From NCBI GenBank assembly GCA_916613615.1, contig OU744721.1:53516747-53580746 (forward strand): a stretch of DNA of 64,000 nucleotides, in the 5' to 3' direction. Source of the stretch: Steromphala cineraria. Lineage: Eukaryota; Mollusca; Gastropoda; Trochida; Trochidae. Both the position numbers and the translations under genes were made by a program. How positions within the stretch are numbered: position 1 is the first letter of the stretch; each line of letters starts with the position of its first letter. This document shows, in pieces, positions 35,270 through 47,552 of the stretch. The notes beneath the pieces are model-generated. The model was not told the DNA's origin and did no database searches. It worked only from the letters and a program-made list of their open reading frames with translations.

Positions 35270-37467
35270 AAATTTTGTAAATGTCTTGTATTGGATTGTT
35301 GCAAGTTTAGTAAATGTATTTAGTTTGCAAGCAAACTTTGGACTAATTTCCGAAAAACAAACATCATCGTTTTATTATCAGGTGTTCATGGCAATACCGG
35401 GTGTACATCATAAACACCTCGGCACGTGCATTTCCCAGATAATATGAGTTGGTATGAAATATGAATACTCGAATAAAACAAAGGAGCTAGTGTGTAATCT
35501 TGATTATACATTGCAGAGCCACAATTACAAAAAATATGTAATTATACAGAATGTCCGGGAAAATTAAAATAATTGAGACTGGCATTCAATAATTCAAAAC
35601 TATAGAGCACGTACACATATCATTATCTATATGAATGCGTTCACAATTTGATAGATTTTTTTTATAAATACGACAACCTTCTGAATCATAATAGAGACCA
35701 GACGTTTTTTATGAACAGTTTTCTATGTTAATCAACTACTAATGGTAAATCGTAATACTTGATTCCTTGTGAAAACTGTTCTCGTTATTCGAGTGATTGA
35801 CGTAAATATATATTATCTTTTATTTTGGGTTAAATGACAGTTACAATTTTATAAATCATATCATTTGATTCAAAACTCTTTTATTTCACTTCATATGTAT
35901 GTATTCCGAAAACAACACAGGTTAACAGGTAGCTAAGGTTATAGATTGAGGTCTTGAAAAAATCGAGAGTAAGTGGATGATTTATTCTTTAGCACCGCTT
36001 TGGCAGTATTGAAGCCATTAGCGGCGAGAATGCCACACAAATGTTCGGAGTTCGAATTGCAAGCATAACCTCTCCTATATGTATATATCTACAAATATGG
36101 TTTGATGGTTTGTCAAGTAGAATTATACATAAATGGGATCACATGACGACCCGAATTTCAATTTTACTAACAAACGATTGAAAAAATATCGATTTCCATC
36201 GCTTTTTGTGCATTTCTGTATATATCTAAAGACAAACACGTAATTGGGATATCACAAAGATACACAGTTTGATTAAATATCTATATATGTGCCTAAAATA
36301 AATGATAATCATATCATATGAATAATATGATATTTATAGTATGTACATAGTTCATTATTTACTTTTTGCTAAAATATATCTTACACGTAGGTATGTTATA
36401 TTATGGTAACTCAGATTCACGTTTGAATATAGACATATACTCCACGAAAACTGAATAATCATTTAGTAAGGATCCATGCAAAAAACAAAAATGTTCTTTC
36501 CAATTTCTCATAACCATATTTCACATTTTTGGAAAATACAATGGGCTCCTGTAAATACACTAAAATAATTGTCATCAGCAGATGACATATCCAACATTTC
36601 AAATGCATCTACAAACATTTTTTGGAATAACTAATAAACTAACGAGTAGAGGCGATTGGTGCAATCAAAAGGTGAGATCTACATGCTTATGAAATAGTCA
36701 TCTACACTGTCACCCATCGACAAGATTAGGGTATACATGTATATACAACAAAAAGGTTCATATACGATATAGTTTATTTCTTAATAACGTTCGAGTAAAA
36801 TGTCTGTTCAAGGTTAGTAAAAAACATCAAGAGATATTATCAAGTGTTTGATAAAATAAATATAAATACTAGTTTGTTGTCAATTTGAAAGTGACACTCT
36901 ATATCACGGATGAAAATTCTATAAAAAAAAGCATGGAAATTTAGAGGGAATACACTGATATTCATGTATGTAAGAATGAAATTTAAAATCCTACTTGTAA
37001 GTGTGTATTTTGATGAAAAATATTTCAGAAACATAATGTCAATTAACTGCTCTGGAGAAATATAGTTTGATAACAACCACTTTTTCAGGTTCATTTCATG
37101 TTAACACAATGACAGTTACAATCAATCTGCACCACGCCTTATGTTTAACAATAATGTAATATATATATTACAGGGACTACAGAGCAAGTGATCTGAATGA
37201 AAAAAGTAAGTCACCAGATCTAATCAACTTCAACTTCATGAAAAGAATAAAAAGATATGATCGGGCTAAATTTGTTTGGAAATTTGACAGGATTTACTGT
37301 ACGTCATTACCTATCCACAAAATTCACGGGAAAGTATGAGAAAAGTTTCAGTATCATGGATCCGGCACGTAGTTTTCAGGAAACCTAATCGTTGTTATGC
37401 AACTACAGAAGCGTATGTGTGTCACAATGAACAAAATCTGTAGAACTATCTCAGAGGTTTGAAATGG
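35270..37467. other. Gene-free stretch
   Basis: AT-rich unique DNA with no motif, repeat pair or coding frame that I can support. Confidence 0.5.
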
Positions 37468-37668
37468 TATCTCCTACGTACACACACATTTTGTCGGACT
37501 TTGTATCTCCTACGTATAAGACATTATCGCCTGCGTTAGGGAAAATATCTTCTACGTAGGAGGCAGTACCTCCTACGTGAACTTATTATCTTCTGCGTTG
37601 GGAAATTATCTTTTACGTCGGACTTAGTATCATCTAACGTACGTAAGAGATAGTATCTCCTAATTACG
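37468..37668 (+). repeat. Degenerate ~20-bp tandem repeat with TCCTACGTA core
   Basis: About nine units spaced near 20 bp (some wider), each a variant of TATCTCCTACGTA: TATCTCCTACGTA, TATCGCCTGCGTTAG, TATCTTCTACGTAG, TACCTCCTACGTG, TATCTTCTGCGTTG, TATCTTTTACGTCG and others. Every unit keeps a TAY-NNYCTNCGT skeleton with a CpG. There is no evidence of coding. Confidence 0.8.
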
Positions 37669-39499
37669 CGATAATTAGTATAAGTAATCCCTGAAAAGGC
37701 TCTTGTTTGTTCATAGGTGTTTGTCTGTGTCTTTATTACAGTAGCATCAAAAATTGTATAATGGCATAAATGAAATACATGTATGTGTCTGTCCATCAAA
37801 GTTATGTTAAATATTATTATTTTAATTTGTGTTATTATGTGTTCATCTCAGTAAGTGTGACATATAGTTTTTACTTACTGAATTGGGTCATTTAACAAAA
37901 CACACCACATAATGTTGTATGAATATATGTTTATATTAACTTATAATTTAATAAGGAACATATTTAAGAAGAATTTCAAGTTTTAATTAGGAAAGAGTTA
38001 GGAAATACGAGCAGCAAAATCAATCAAATTTGAAATTATTACAAAGTCAGGAGTATTTATAATTATATTTATACATTGAAATGGTTCAAGTTGTCTTACC
38101 TTTGAAAATAATGTTTTCTTTTAGTTCTTCAATCATGTTAATAAAAAGTCAATCTATCCCTGCTAAGCTGGACATTTTTGCCTTCTAATCTTCCCATATA
38201 AAGTTGTTTCACGGAAAGAAATTTCAATTTGTGATTATTATTATATCAAAAACTTTCAATAATACTGACGTGAAGTTTGTGTATATATGCAGAATGTTCT
38301 TAACGCTGGCGACGGCCGCGATACTCTAACGTCTAATGAATAGACTAAGCTCCCTTTGGAGCATTTGGATATATGTCGGTAATTTCCGAGGCCAACTGCA
38401 AGTAACGCCATTCGAGATTCCCAAATACGCTATACTGTATGAATGGCGCTCCGTGGAAATCGTGAACGGGCATCATGACACAGTACACCCGAGTCAATGC
38501 TACGCGTTCGACTTTAAATTAAATTTAGAGCTCTTATAATTCCGTTTAATGCCGCTGATTTCCAAACACAGTATATTTATCTCCTAAATATAAGTTTGAA
38601 CTTCTAAGTAATAAATCTGTATTCAAATTGCAATTTAATGCTAAAACTTAAAACATAAACGGTTATATCTAGTTGATCTAGGCGTTGAATTCGTGTAAGA
38701 TTTCATCTTATTTTTGTTGTTCACAACACGCCAGTATGATGATGCACATGTGAACGTACAGTTTTTCCATTTTACTACATCTTCATTTTGATGACAGTTG
38801 AAATCTGTAAAATATCTTGAATCCTTACCCATAATTCTTTACGCATTCACATTGGATGACTCGTATTTACTCTCTAGAAAGTTGTTTGGAATAACATTTT
38901 TCTTAAATAGTTAAAAAACATTTTTGACAACAACATCTACATCCTGGAAAGGGTTATGACACGACACCAATTGCATTAGAGGAATATTAGATCTACGTTA
39001 CTTGACCTTTGAATTTGTTAAAAATTCCTTTTCATATATTAGTACTTAAAAGTCTTCCAAACAAATATCATGTGCTTTGGAACAACCTTTGAATGCATTT
39101 GATAAATATAATACTTGGCTTTCCTTTTGATGAAAATTTATCACTTCTTTTGTCTAAAGAGTTTCCGTTTGACAATAGACAAAAGGATACGAAAATTATA
39201 TTTGATGAGAGTTGTTGATTGTGTCCAATATGTAGTCAACTAATATTTCAACAATATGACAGTTTAACTTTTACATCTTTACAGAGTTTTACTGACGTTT
39301 TGGAGTAGTAATTGTCTTTTGAATACGATTATATACAGTTATGACATCATATGATGAAAAGATTGTCAATTTGATATACTATGATATAATACTATTGTAA
39401 ATATACATTCAGAATAGTTAACATATTTAAGCGGGATTTACAAATATATTTGCGTTTAACTTGTTTAACAATCCAATTCCTTAGTGAAAAAGATGTGTT
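37669..39499. other. Gene-free stretch with a small CpG-rich patch
   Basis: 38,290-38,500 is GC-richer (GCGACGGCCGCGATACTC) and has a short inverted match (AACGCCATTC and GAATGGCG). It is possibly the remnant of a mobile element; no gene seen. Confidence 0.4.
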
Positions 39500-41159
39500 C
39501 AAAAAATAAAAAAATATTATTAGAAACACATAGGTTTCACTTTTATGGTATGAAATGATTATGATAAAATCTGAACTTCATTCCTTGCATGTGAAACATT
39601 GTACTTTAAAGAAATTATGTTTGATTGAAGCTAGCTTAAAAAGTTGAGGGCATTAAGTGGTATCTCATTGAAGGATACAAAGGCTTTGATTTCTAGTTGT
39701 AAGATTACCTCTTGATCCCTACGGAAATTGAAATATGTGATGCTATAGAATGAAAGACCGTGTATTTCATTATCGTTTTTTGGCAGTTGAAAATAATTTC
39801 AATTTTCTTAAATAACTTGATTCAACCTTCAATGGAATAGCACCAATTTTAACCTTTATCATTACGGACAGAGAAACTTTGATGAATTATTTAGTTGAGA
39901 TAATTTCTTGAACAGTTAGTCATATGTTACGAAAGATTTCATAACCTTTTGGATTAATGAAAGATAAGGTATTGACGAGCCATGATGTTTTATAAGTGTC
40001 CATTATGCTTCTATTTGGTCCTAACAAAGAACCTTTCTAAGTCTTGTTTGATGCTACCTAAACAGCTTTGAAAAAAATACAATTTCAGGGAACGAAACAA
40101 TTTCAACAAGAGTTTCACAGTACATCTTATCATCAATCAGTTAAGATTGTTCTACATCTTTTGACTTAGAAATGCTAACTCAATCGAGTTTTCAAAAAGG
40201 TCTTTGAAAATTAAGTTTACGTAATACTACAGATTGTAGAAAGTAACTGTCAGTTCTTCAAAATAAAAATATTAAACCAACCCTACATTTGTAAATATAA
40301 AATGAACACTATCTCAACCAATTACTCTCCTTAAGAATACGTCATCTTTAAGAAATAATAACGTGTGTTAAGTTTTGAACCCATTAAATATTCAATTGTT
40401 AGGCTTAAGCTTTATAAAACTTTTATTTCTGAAGAAGATTAAACGGTGTACAAACTTAGTACCAAAGTAATATGTGAACATTGAGTTGTATCAGGGAGGA
40501 TGAATAATAATACTATTTATTATATAATTAGCAATGAAATATAGGGTTATACAGTGAAAATGTAATCCATATTTTAAGAAAAGCAGTAGAAAGTCATGTT
40601 TTACTGCAGTGAAAATATAATCCATATTTTCCCTGCCAAACCTATTACCTCCCTATGAAACATGATTATCTCCCTTCGAGGAAATCGAACGCACGTCTAG
40701 CGTCACGGCGTTGTTTAGGATTGAAGAAAACCACTCTTTACGATGTTATTGGTATGTAACTGTTTACATTTTGCAGTGCCAATGTATTCTTCGATATCGA
40801 AAAGCCATCGGACGTTCATATAATGTTGCTGTAGTTAATGATTGTTCATTCTATTGCACAATAAATCTAGGAAGCAAGGGATCTGTCACACCGACACAGC
40901 ATTTCACTCACTTTTCGCGTCTTTTTTTTCAACTAGTATTAACTAAAGCATATTTTTGATCTGATTTCAATAAACATTCACAAATTATATGTTTTTCAAA
41001 AAAACTATTTCCGATTTATCGAATTATTTCTATCAAACTATTTTTTACCGAGAATGGATAAATGGAGTTGCTAGACTGTCATTCATCACAACAGCGACAC
41101 TTTGCCTTCCGACTGCGTTTTAGGATCTTAGAATTATATAATAAATAGACTTTGACATT

Positions 41160-41262
41160 GTTTTTGCCGAATATCATTTCTAGCTCACTTCGCTGCGCCA
41201 CTCGTGAAAACATCACCTTCTCACTCCACTCGATGAGATAGAAATTATGTTCGGCAAAAAAG
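41160..41262. mobile_element. Short fold-back element (about 100 bp)
   Basis: TTTTTGCCGAATATCATTTCT at the left pairs with AGAAATTATGTTCGGCAAAAA at the right with few mismatches. CACTCGTGAAAACATCACC lies inside and is partly self-complementary. It is probably a small MITE; no target duplication was established. Confidence 0.55.
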
Positions 41263-41301
41263 GATGAATAAAAAATGACAACTATTGTCAGATTCACGTC
41301 A

Positions 41302-41376
41302 TCATGAATTTCTGATAAAATGATCAGATGTTTGATTCTGGGAAGTAATCAATACGTGTGAATAATGAACTGTTGC
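41302..41376 (-). pseudogene. Coding-like relic, left arm copy 2, interrupted by a MITE
   Basis: ATVHYSHVLITSQNQTSDHF on the minus strand, then stop at 41,302. The upstream part of the relic is cut off by MITE copy 2, which begins at the TA next to it. Mirror partner of 59,735-59,809. Confidence 0.35.
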
Positions 41377-41380
41377 TTTA

Positions 41381-41745
41381 AAGGGGCAGTAGCACGTTTT
41401 TTGATAATTTTATATTTTAAAATTTTCACTGACAATTGTAAGTTAATGTTAAATGTATTATTTTGTCAGTGTCAAAATCTCATAACACAAACCTATTTTC
41501 CATGGTCAGAGGAGAAAGTATGATGATTCACATAAAATCCATTAGCGGCCATTTTGTACGAACACCTTTAATTCATTTTGTGTAAGAAAAAATAATTGCA
41601 TGGCTAAACCTTACGGTATATATTTGAATTATTACTGCTCCATTTTGTTTTAATACATTGTCTTTCAATTGGAACCATTAGTTTTCATTTTCCTGACATC
41701 ACCTTATATATATATACTCCCCCTAAAAACGTGCTACTGCCCCTT
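41381..41745 (-). mobile_element. TA-MITE family A, copy 2
   Basis: Terminal inverted repeats AAGGGGCAGTAGCACG and CGTGCTACTGCCCCTT, with TA on both sides. It is 365 bp, non-coding, and in reverse orientation relative to copies 1, 3 and 4. It is inserted in the left arm of the large inverted duplication, right next to a coding-like relic (41,302-41,376). The matching right-arm place near 59,740 has no element. Confidence 0.88.
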
Positions 41746-43430
41746 TAAGTAAACGAATTTTACATATGATAAAAACTCTTCCTGATCAAATAAAATGTTT
41801 CCTCTTGTAAATCAATACTTTCGTCCGGAAAAATATCTTACAATCGTTCTTGTTTTTATATCTTTTATATCTTATACTTTAAGACCTTAAGGGGATCGGA
41901 AATAAATGACATAATGTAAGAGTCACTTGAAATTTTAAGGGTGTAGGAAATATTTTATTTATATCATTTAAGTTTATTCATTTAGAATCTTCCAAATGAA
42001 AACATTTTATAAAGATTTTTGAAGTTGTTTTGTGAAAGTTTTAAGGTACAAGAAGAACGTCACAATATATGTTTGTTTTGAAATAGTATTATTTTATATA
42101 TCACGTAACAAAAATCAACATTTGTATTCACTATACACATGATTCACATTCTAAACCTAGCCTAAACATTGTTTTCTGTTTATCTTAACATGAACATTTC
42201 TTATTTTGATTTTAATTTAGATTTTGTGTCATAAATATGACACGATATACACCGTTTTATACTTTATCACACTTTCGAATGTTGTTGATGAAATCCAAAA
42301 GGATACGATTATCTATTTATAATTATAGATTCTCGGATGTTATAGGCATTTTGTTATTGTGCATTTTGATCTTCAACATTTTCACTATTTGATGTCATGG
42401 CATTTCACAATTTTTAATTCATATGGATTGGTTTTTATTAAGTTTTGTTTGGCGGTTAGTTCGTCATATTATTTCTTTATTTCATGAATATGTTTTAAAG
42501 TGTTAAATGAATTGTTTCCTGATATATATCTACCGTATCTGAATTTCAAAGAAAGATTTTTATGAATAATATCGCATATTGACGGCCTATTATATCATAC
42601 TTAAAGTGTTTAAATTTTCCGGTATGAAAAACAATGTTTGCTTTGTTAACTTTGTTAAAATTACTTATTATCACCGATTTCAGGATAGATAATACATGAT
42701 GGCAACATACCTTTTATAGATATTTTGGAAACATTGTTTTGAATTTTTATAATCTAGTAGACATCACTTTTTATTTGGTAATCGACCTTTGTTGCTTAGG
42801 ATTAGATTACTGAAGGGATCAGATAAAACTAATTATTAATTTTGTTTGTTAGGGTTCAACACAGAATAAACAAATTAATTACCGACAAGGTTTCAAATAA
42901 ATGGTCATCATAAGACAAAGTCACATCCAGTTCGATAAAATCACCTGTTAGCTGTACAGAAAATTCATATGTGACTTTTACTTGATCGAGAATTGTAGAT
43001 GAGAAATATTTTAAGGGACGTATATTGACAGATCATTACTTTATATGTGTCCTTAAACGTGAATGTGACTTGTAAAATACTGAAAAAAGAGATCTTTTAA
43101 AAAATGCAAATTGTTTTTTTTCAAATTTCCGATGTCTTGTTTTTTTAGTTATGACGTGAACCCTGAAAAAATATGAGTTTAAAATTTTCTTTTACAAAAA
43201 AATCCAAGTTTGGTAATTTTTTTGTTTAATAGTGCCTTGAATGTCTATTTCTGGATAGTTAATACCTTTAAGGATACTTCTTTCACAGAATCAAATATTC
43301 CCCCCTTCAACGAAAACTTAAAAAATATTAGAAATCTGTCAGTTTTATCCTGGGGATAAGTTAAAATAAAACCGTGTGACCGGAGAAATAGTTTTGCAAC
43401 GATAGAGAAATTTTTGGAAACAGATCCTTA

Positions 43431-43789
43431 AAGGGGCAGTAGCACGTTTTTAGGGGGAATATAAGATGATGTCAGGAAAATGAAAATGAATGGTTCCAAT
43501 TGAAAGACAATGTATTTAAACTAAATGAAACAGTAAAAAATCAAATATATAATGTAAAGTTTAGCAATGCGATTCCTTTTCTTACACAAAATGAATTAAA
43601 GGTGTTCACACAAAAATGGCTGCCAATGGACTTTATGTGAATCTTTATAATTTGTTTCTCTGACTATGTATGATTGGTTTGTGTAATGAGATTTTTGACA
43701 CTATCAAAGTTATACAGTTAGCTGTAACGTACAACTATCAGCGAAAAATTGAAAATATAAAATTGTCAAAAAACGTGCTACTGCCCCTT
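43431..43789 (+). mobile_element. TA-MITE family A, copy 3
   Basis: 359 bp with both terminal repeats intact, flanked by TA. It carries the family core (GGTTCCAATTGAAAGACAAT, then TTCTTACACAAAATGAATTA). It lies in the left arm only; the right arm near 57.8-57.9 kb has no counterpart. Confidence 0.88.
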
Positions 43790-44165
43790 TAAGTGTTGGT
43801 TCAAAATAATATCAGGCCTTAGCCTATTGAAAAATTGATTAAATACATAATGTAGTGTGTTTGTTTGTATCTTTGTATATTTTTATTCAGACAACTTATA
43901 GAATATAATAGTCGCTGAATTTCGAAAGCGTCAGACTTAACAACATTTATGACAACATTTGTGATAGGGGTCCTATACTTGAGAGAAAGAAATACCAAAA
44001 ACAATTGTATGTTAATACTAAGGTATTACAAACGGTCTCTATTTCATCTGCACTAAGGTTAACTTTTAACGGTTGATGTGACTGTAAAAATGCTTGGTTT
44101 GAAAGACGAACATATTGTTATGAATCGAATAGTATTCGTAAAAAACAACTATCATTTGATTCCCT

Positions 44166-44246
44166 TCCTGTGTAGAGAGAGATATATTTTGATTGCTTCT
44201 GGGTTGCAATCAATGCATCTGAATTGCGACCTGATGCAGATGGTAA
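44166..44246 (-). pseudogene. Coding-like relic, left arm copy 1
   Basis: Minus-strand reading LPSASGRNSDALIATQKQSK, aligned residue for residue with 57,506-57,586 (NSD-LIAT-K--KY shared). It sits at the mirror position in the left arm. Confidence 0.35.
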
Positions 44247-47200
44247 ACCAAAACTTTCAAATTGTTTTAACACATAAAACGTGTTTTACAAATAAATGTT
44301 TTACACTTGTGGAGAATGATATAATCGACCTTTCTGAACCGATATCAGTTAACAAGGCCTTAAGCTTTAAGGGTATCGGAAATAGGTAGAGTATATCAGA
44401 GTTTGAGTGTTAAAAGTAAGACGTTAGAATAATTGAAAGATCAGTATTTTATCAACTTTAAATACATTACCTAGTTTCAATAGAATTTGTTCAATGGTAT
44501 TAATAGTATCTCCATTTCAGATAAAAGATTTCACGACCCTATTTTATAAAGAATTTATAGCTATAAGAATCTCACGATTATTTATGTTTTGTGTATCAAA
44601 ATAGATTTATCATAGGGAAACATCCACAACCGGTTTAAATTATTCCCCCAATAAATCACATGTAATTCCCTTCTTTCTCCATAAATACAGATTAAAAGAA
44701 ATCAGATGACACCAGCTGACAGTATAATTCATGTATCAACGAAGCTGTAACAAAGCTATGATTTCTTCATTTCGTTTCTTCAGTGTTAACCAGTTATGAT
44801 CAACTTGCGATTAAAATCTTCACTGTCATACGGACATTTTGAAATGATTTGTTGTATCAACTACTTTAGTTACCAGAATTCATTTGAAGAGGCGTTATAT
44901 CAATGTTCACTGACTTAGGGTCATTTACTCTGTAACCAATGCTCTTTAATTGGTAACAAGGTCGACATAAAAGGTTAATGGGTCACCAAATCCTGAATTA
45001 TAATCCTTAGTCTTGTTCATAATGTTTCAGCTTTCTAGGACTACTCAAGAGTTGAGGCAGAAACATGATCACCAAATCAGTGTTTCATTGCATTATGGAA
45101 TAATCCTATCTGATCATCGTACTTTGGACCTTGAGAAGCCTTATTGATGAAAAGAAACTAATTAGTTTGTCAGAGTTCGTAACAGAGCAAAAGGAGACAC
45201 AAACATATCCAATACGGCCTGAAAATAAATGGTTTCCAAAATGAAATGGTCACATCACATCGAAAAGTCACCGAGTTTATCTAAAAAATTCAAACTTGAC
45301 ATTTTTCTTGATGAAAACTAGATAACGATCAGATGAAAAATAATTAAACAGGTTAACGTGAAAACATCAGGTAAATGTTATATTTCTTGCAATTTAAAAA
45401 CGATGGTTATGTTTGAAGTCAGGTATTTTTTTAATTAAGTGATTTGTTACCACATTTTTGAAGAAAAAAACATTTATGAAGAAAATAACGTTCCAGCAAA
45501 TTGAACATGATACATACATGACGATGACATCCCTTTGCTTGAATTCTATTATATGCATATTCAAAAAGACACATGGTGGGAAATTCTATGTTACATTTCA
45601 TGTAAACGTAAACTTGATGTGTTCTTGACACTAAGCATGATATATACACATTTTAAAAAACGTGTTTCCCATGACTTAGTGCTTTTTATCAACCATGTTT
45701 TAATCATTTAGTCACTAAAAGCTGAGTCCTTACATTCCCAAACACTTTTATTTCGGGTTGTGTAAAGGCTTCTACATATCAGTCGACAAGGAATTAAACA
45801 CCTATTTTTTTCTTGAGCGAAGGCTTTCAGAAATCGAAAACCGTCAGTTTAATCCTTTGAAATAGTTTCTATTTAAAATTAATTTACACTTGTGACGTCA
45901 CCCTATTGTTCTCTCGCTCCATTATTTTTCAGTAATGGAGCTTTGTATTTTACATCAAGTTTTTCACTTCAAATTTCATTTTTTAAATATTTTAAGTTAT
46001 TTATTTGAAAAGGCATCAAGTTGAGTGTAATTTAAGTCGGTTAATATCCTCGTAACTCTCCACTCGGCTCCATTATTTTTAGGAATGGAGAGTTACTCAG
46101 ACATTAACCTATACATAATGTATCAAAAACACATGACCGAAAAACATGTTTGGTAGCATATTTCTTCCACTTGTTTTATGTAATTTTGTATATGCACTAA
46201 AGGCTATTCCTTAAATAAATGTGAGATTATTATGTGTTGCTATGTTTTTAAGATCTTTCCCTATTCCCCGAAATGGAAAATGTAGGTAAATCACTCCATG
46301 AATTATGATCGTCGCTTTTTTCAAAAGGGTATAAAATGATACTTTTGTGTAATTTCATGATATATGATTAGTTTTATGTAATATATCATTACACATTTCA
46401 TCCGTTCTTCTGAAAGGACAACTTTCAGATGTTTGTTCCTTTGTCCATCTATACAAGTGATCCATGGTTATGTTTTGTTAAAGAACAAATTTGTGATTTT
46501 CATGACATATCATTTGTCTGTAATACCAATACCATGCTTGGTGTTACAAATGGAAAAAATCTAAACTATTATTTGTTCTGATGGGATCTCATCTAAAAGC
46601 CAAATTAGTTTGCTTTAACGTTTATCTTCATGTAATCCAAATTTAATTTGAAAAAAAACCTCAACTGTTGGTTGAGTTAATGAATGAGGAAATGCTGGAT
46701 TCAAATCCAAGGAAAAGATCTTATTCCTTGTTGTGTGTCAACTATTTACCCAATTCAATCTCTTGTTCAAACTTACGTTGATGTTAATGTTCAAATCAAA
46801 CAAAATTCAAATTAAAAAAATTGTAAAGGATGTTTATCGGGTAAATGAATGAGGACAAGCTGGATTTCAGTCCGTTGAAAAAGCTCATTGCTTGTTGTGT
46901 GTCAGCTATTTACCCAATTCAATCTCTTATTCAAACTCAACAGACAAATACGCAAAAATACGTTTATATACATTCCCTTAGGCTAATGATACATGTTTTT
47001 ACAACTTAGGTTAACTTGAAAAAAATCATAGCATTCTTTTGAAAACCGAGTAAGCAAGAACAGAATTATTCGTTTTAAACACAAATGTAAACTTCAAACA
47101 AAAGTTTTTATGAAAGAATTGTAAAAAAAGGCGCAGCAGAATACTCATAATACCATATCTTGTTTCGATTTTTCCATTTTCCATATAAATATACATACTT

Positions 47201-47510
47201 GTGCTATAATTCGATAATCAGATATGCCCGCTTTATTAAAATGTAGAACGATATGATAGCAATTGTCCATTTATCGTTCAATCTGTTCATGTGTGATTAC
47301 ATAAACAAATACTTTAGTACTTACAATGATTAAGTTTTCGCCAAGTAATGTCACGGAATAACAATTAAGGCAATATACATATATATTATATTTTGAGTGG
47401 TCAATTAAATTTGACAAATAGTTTTACTGATTTATGTGAGGTTGATGTCACCCAGTTGCTAATACATTAAACGATTTTTTATGTGATAATTAAATCACCT
47501 ATAACACATA

Positions 47511-47552
47511 TCTATCTATCTATCTATCTATCTATCCATCTATCTATCTATA
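47511..47552 (+). repeat. TCTA tetranucleotide microsatellite
   Basis: About ten TCTA units with one TCCA interruption. Confidence 0.95.

Noticed and set aside
36010..36070. Second tRNA-like sequence (GAGTTCGAATTGC)
   Set aside because: Only a weak B-box match, no A box or stems.
44078..44389. A 103-codon plus-strand gene
   Set aside because: Antisense to the relic shared with the right arm, whose reading frame is on the other strand; no motif.
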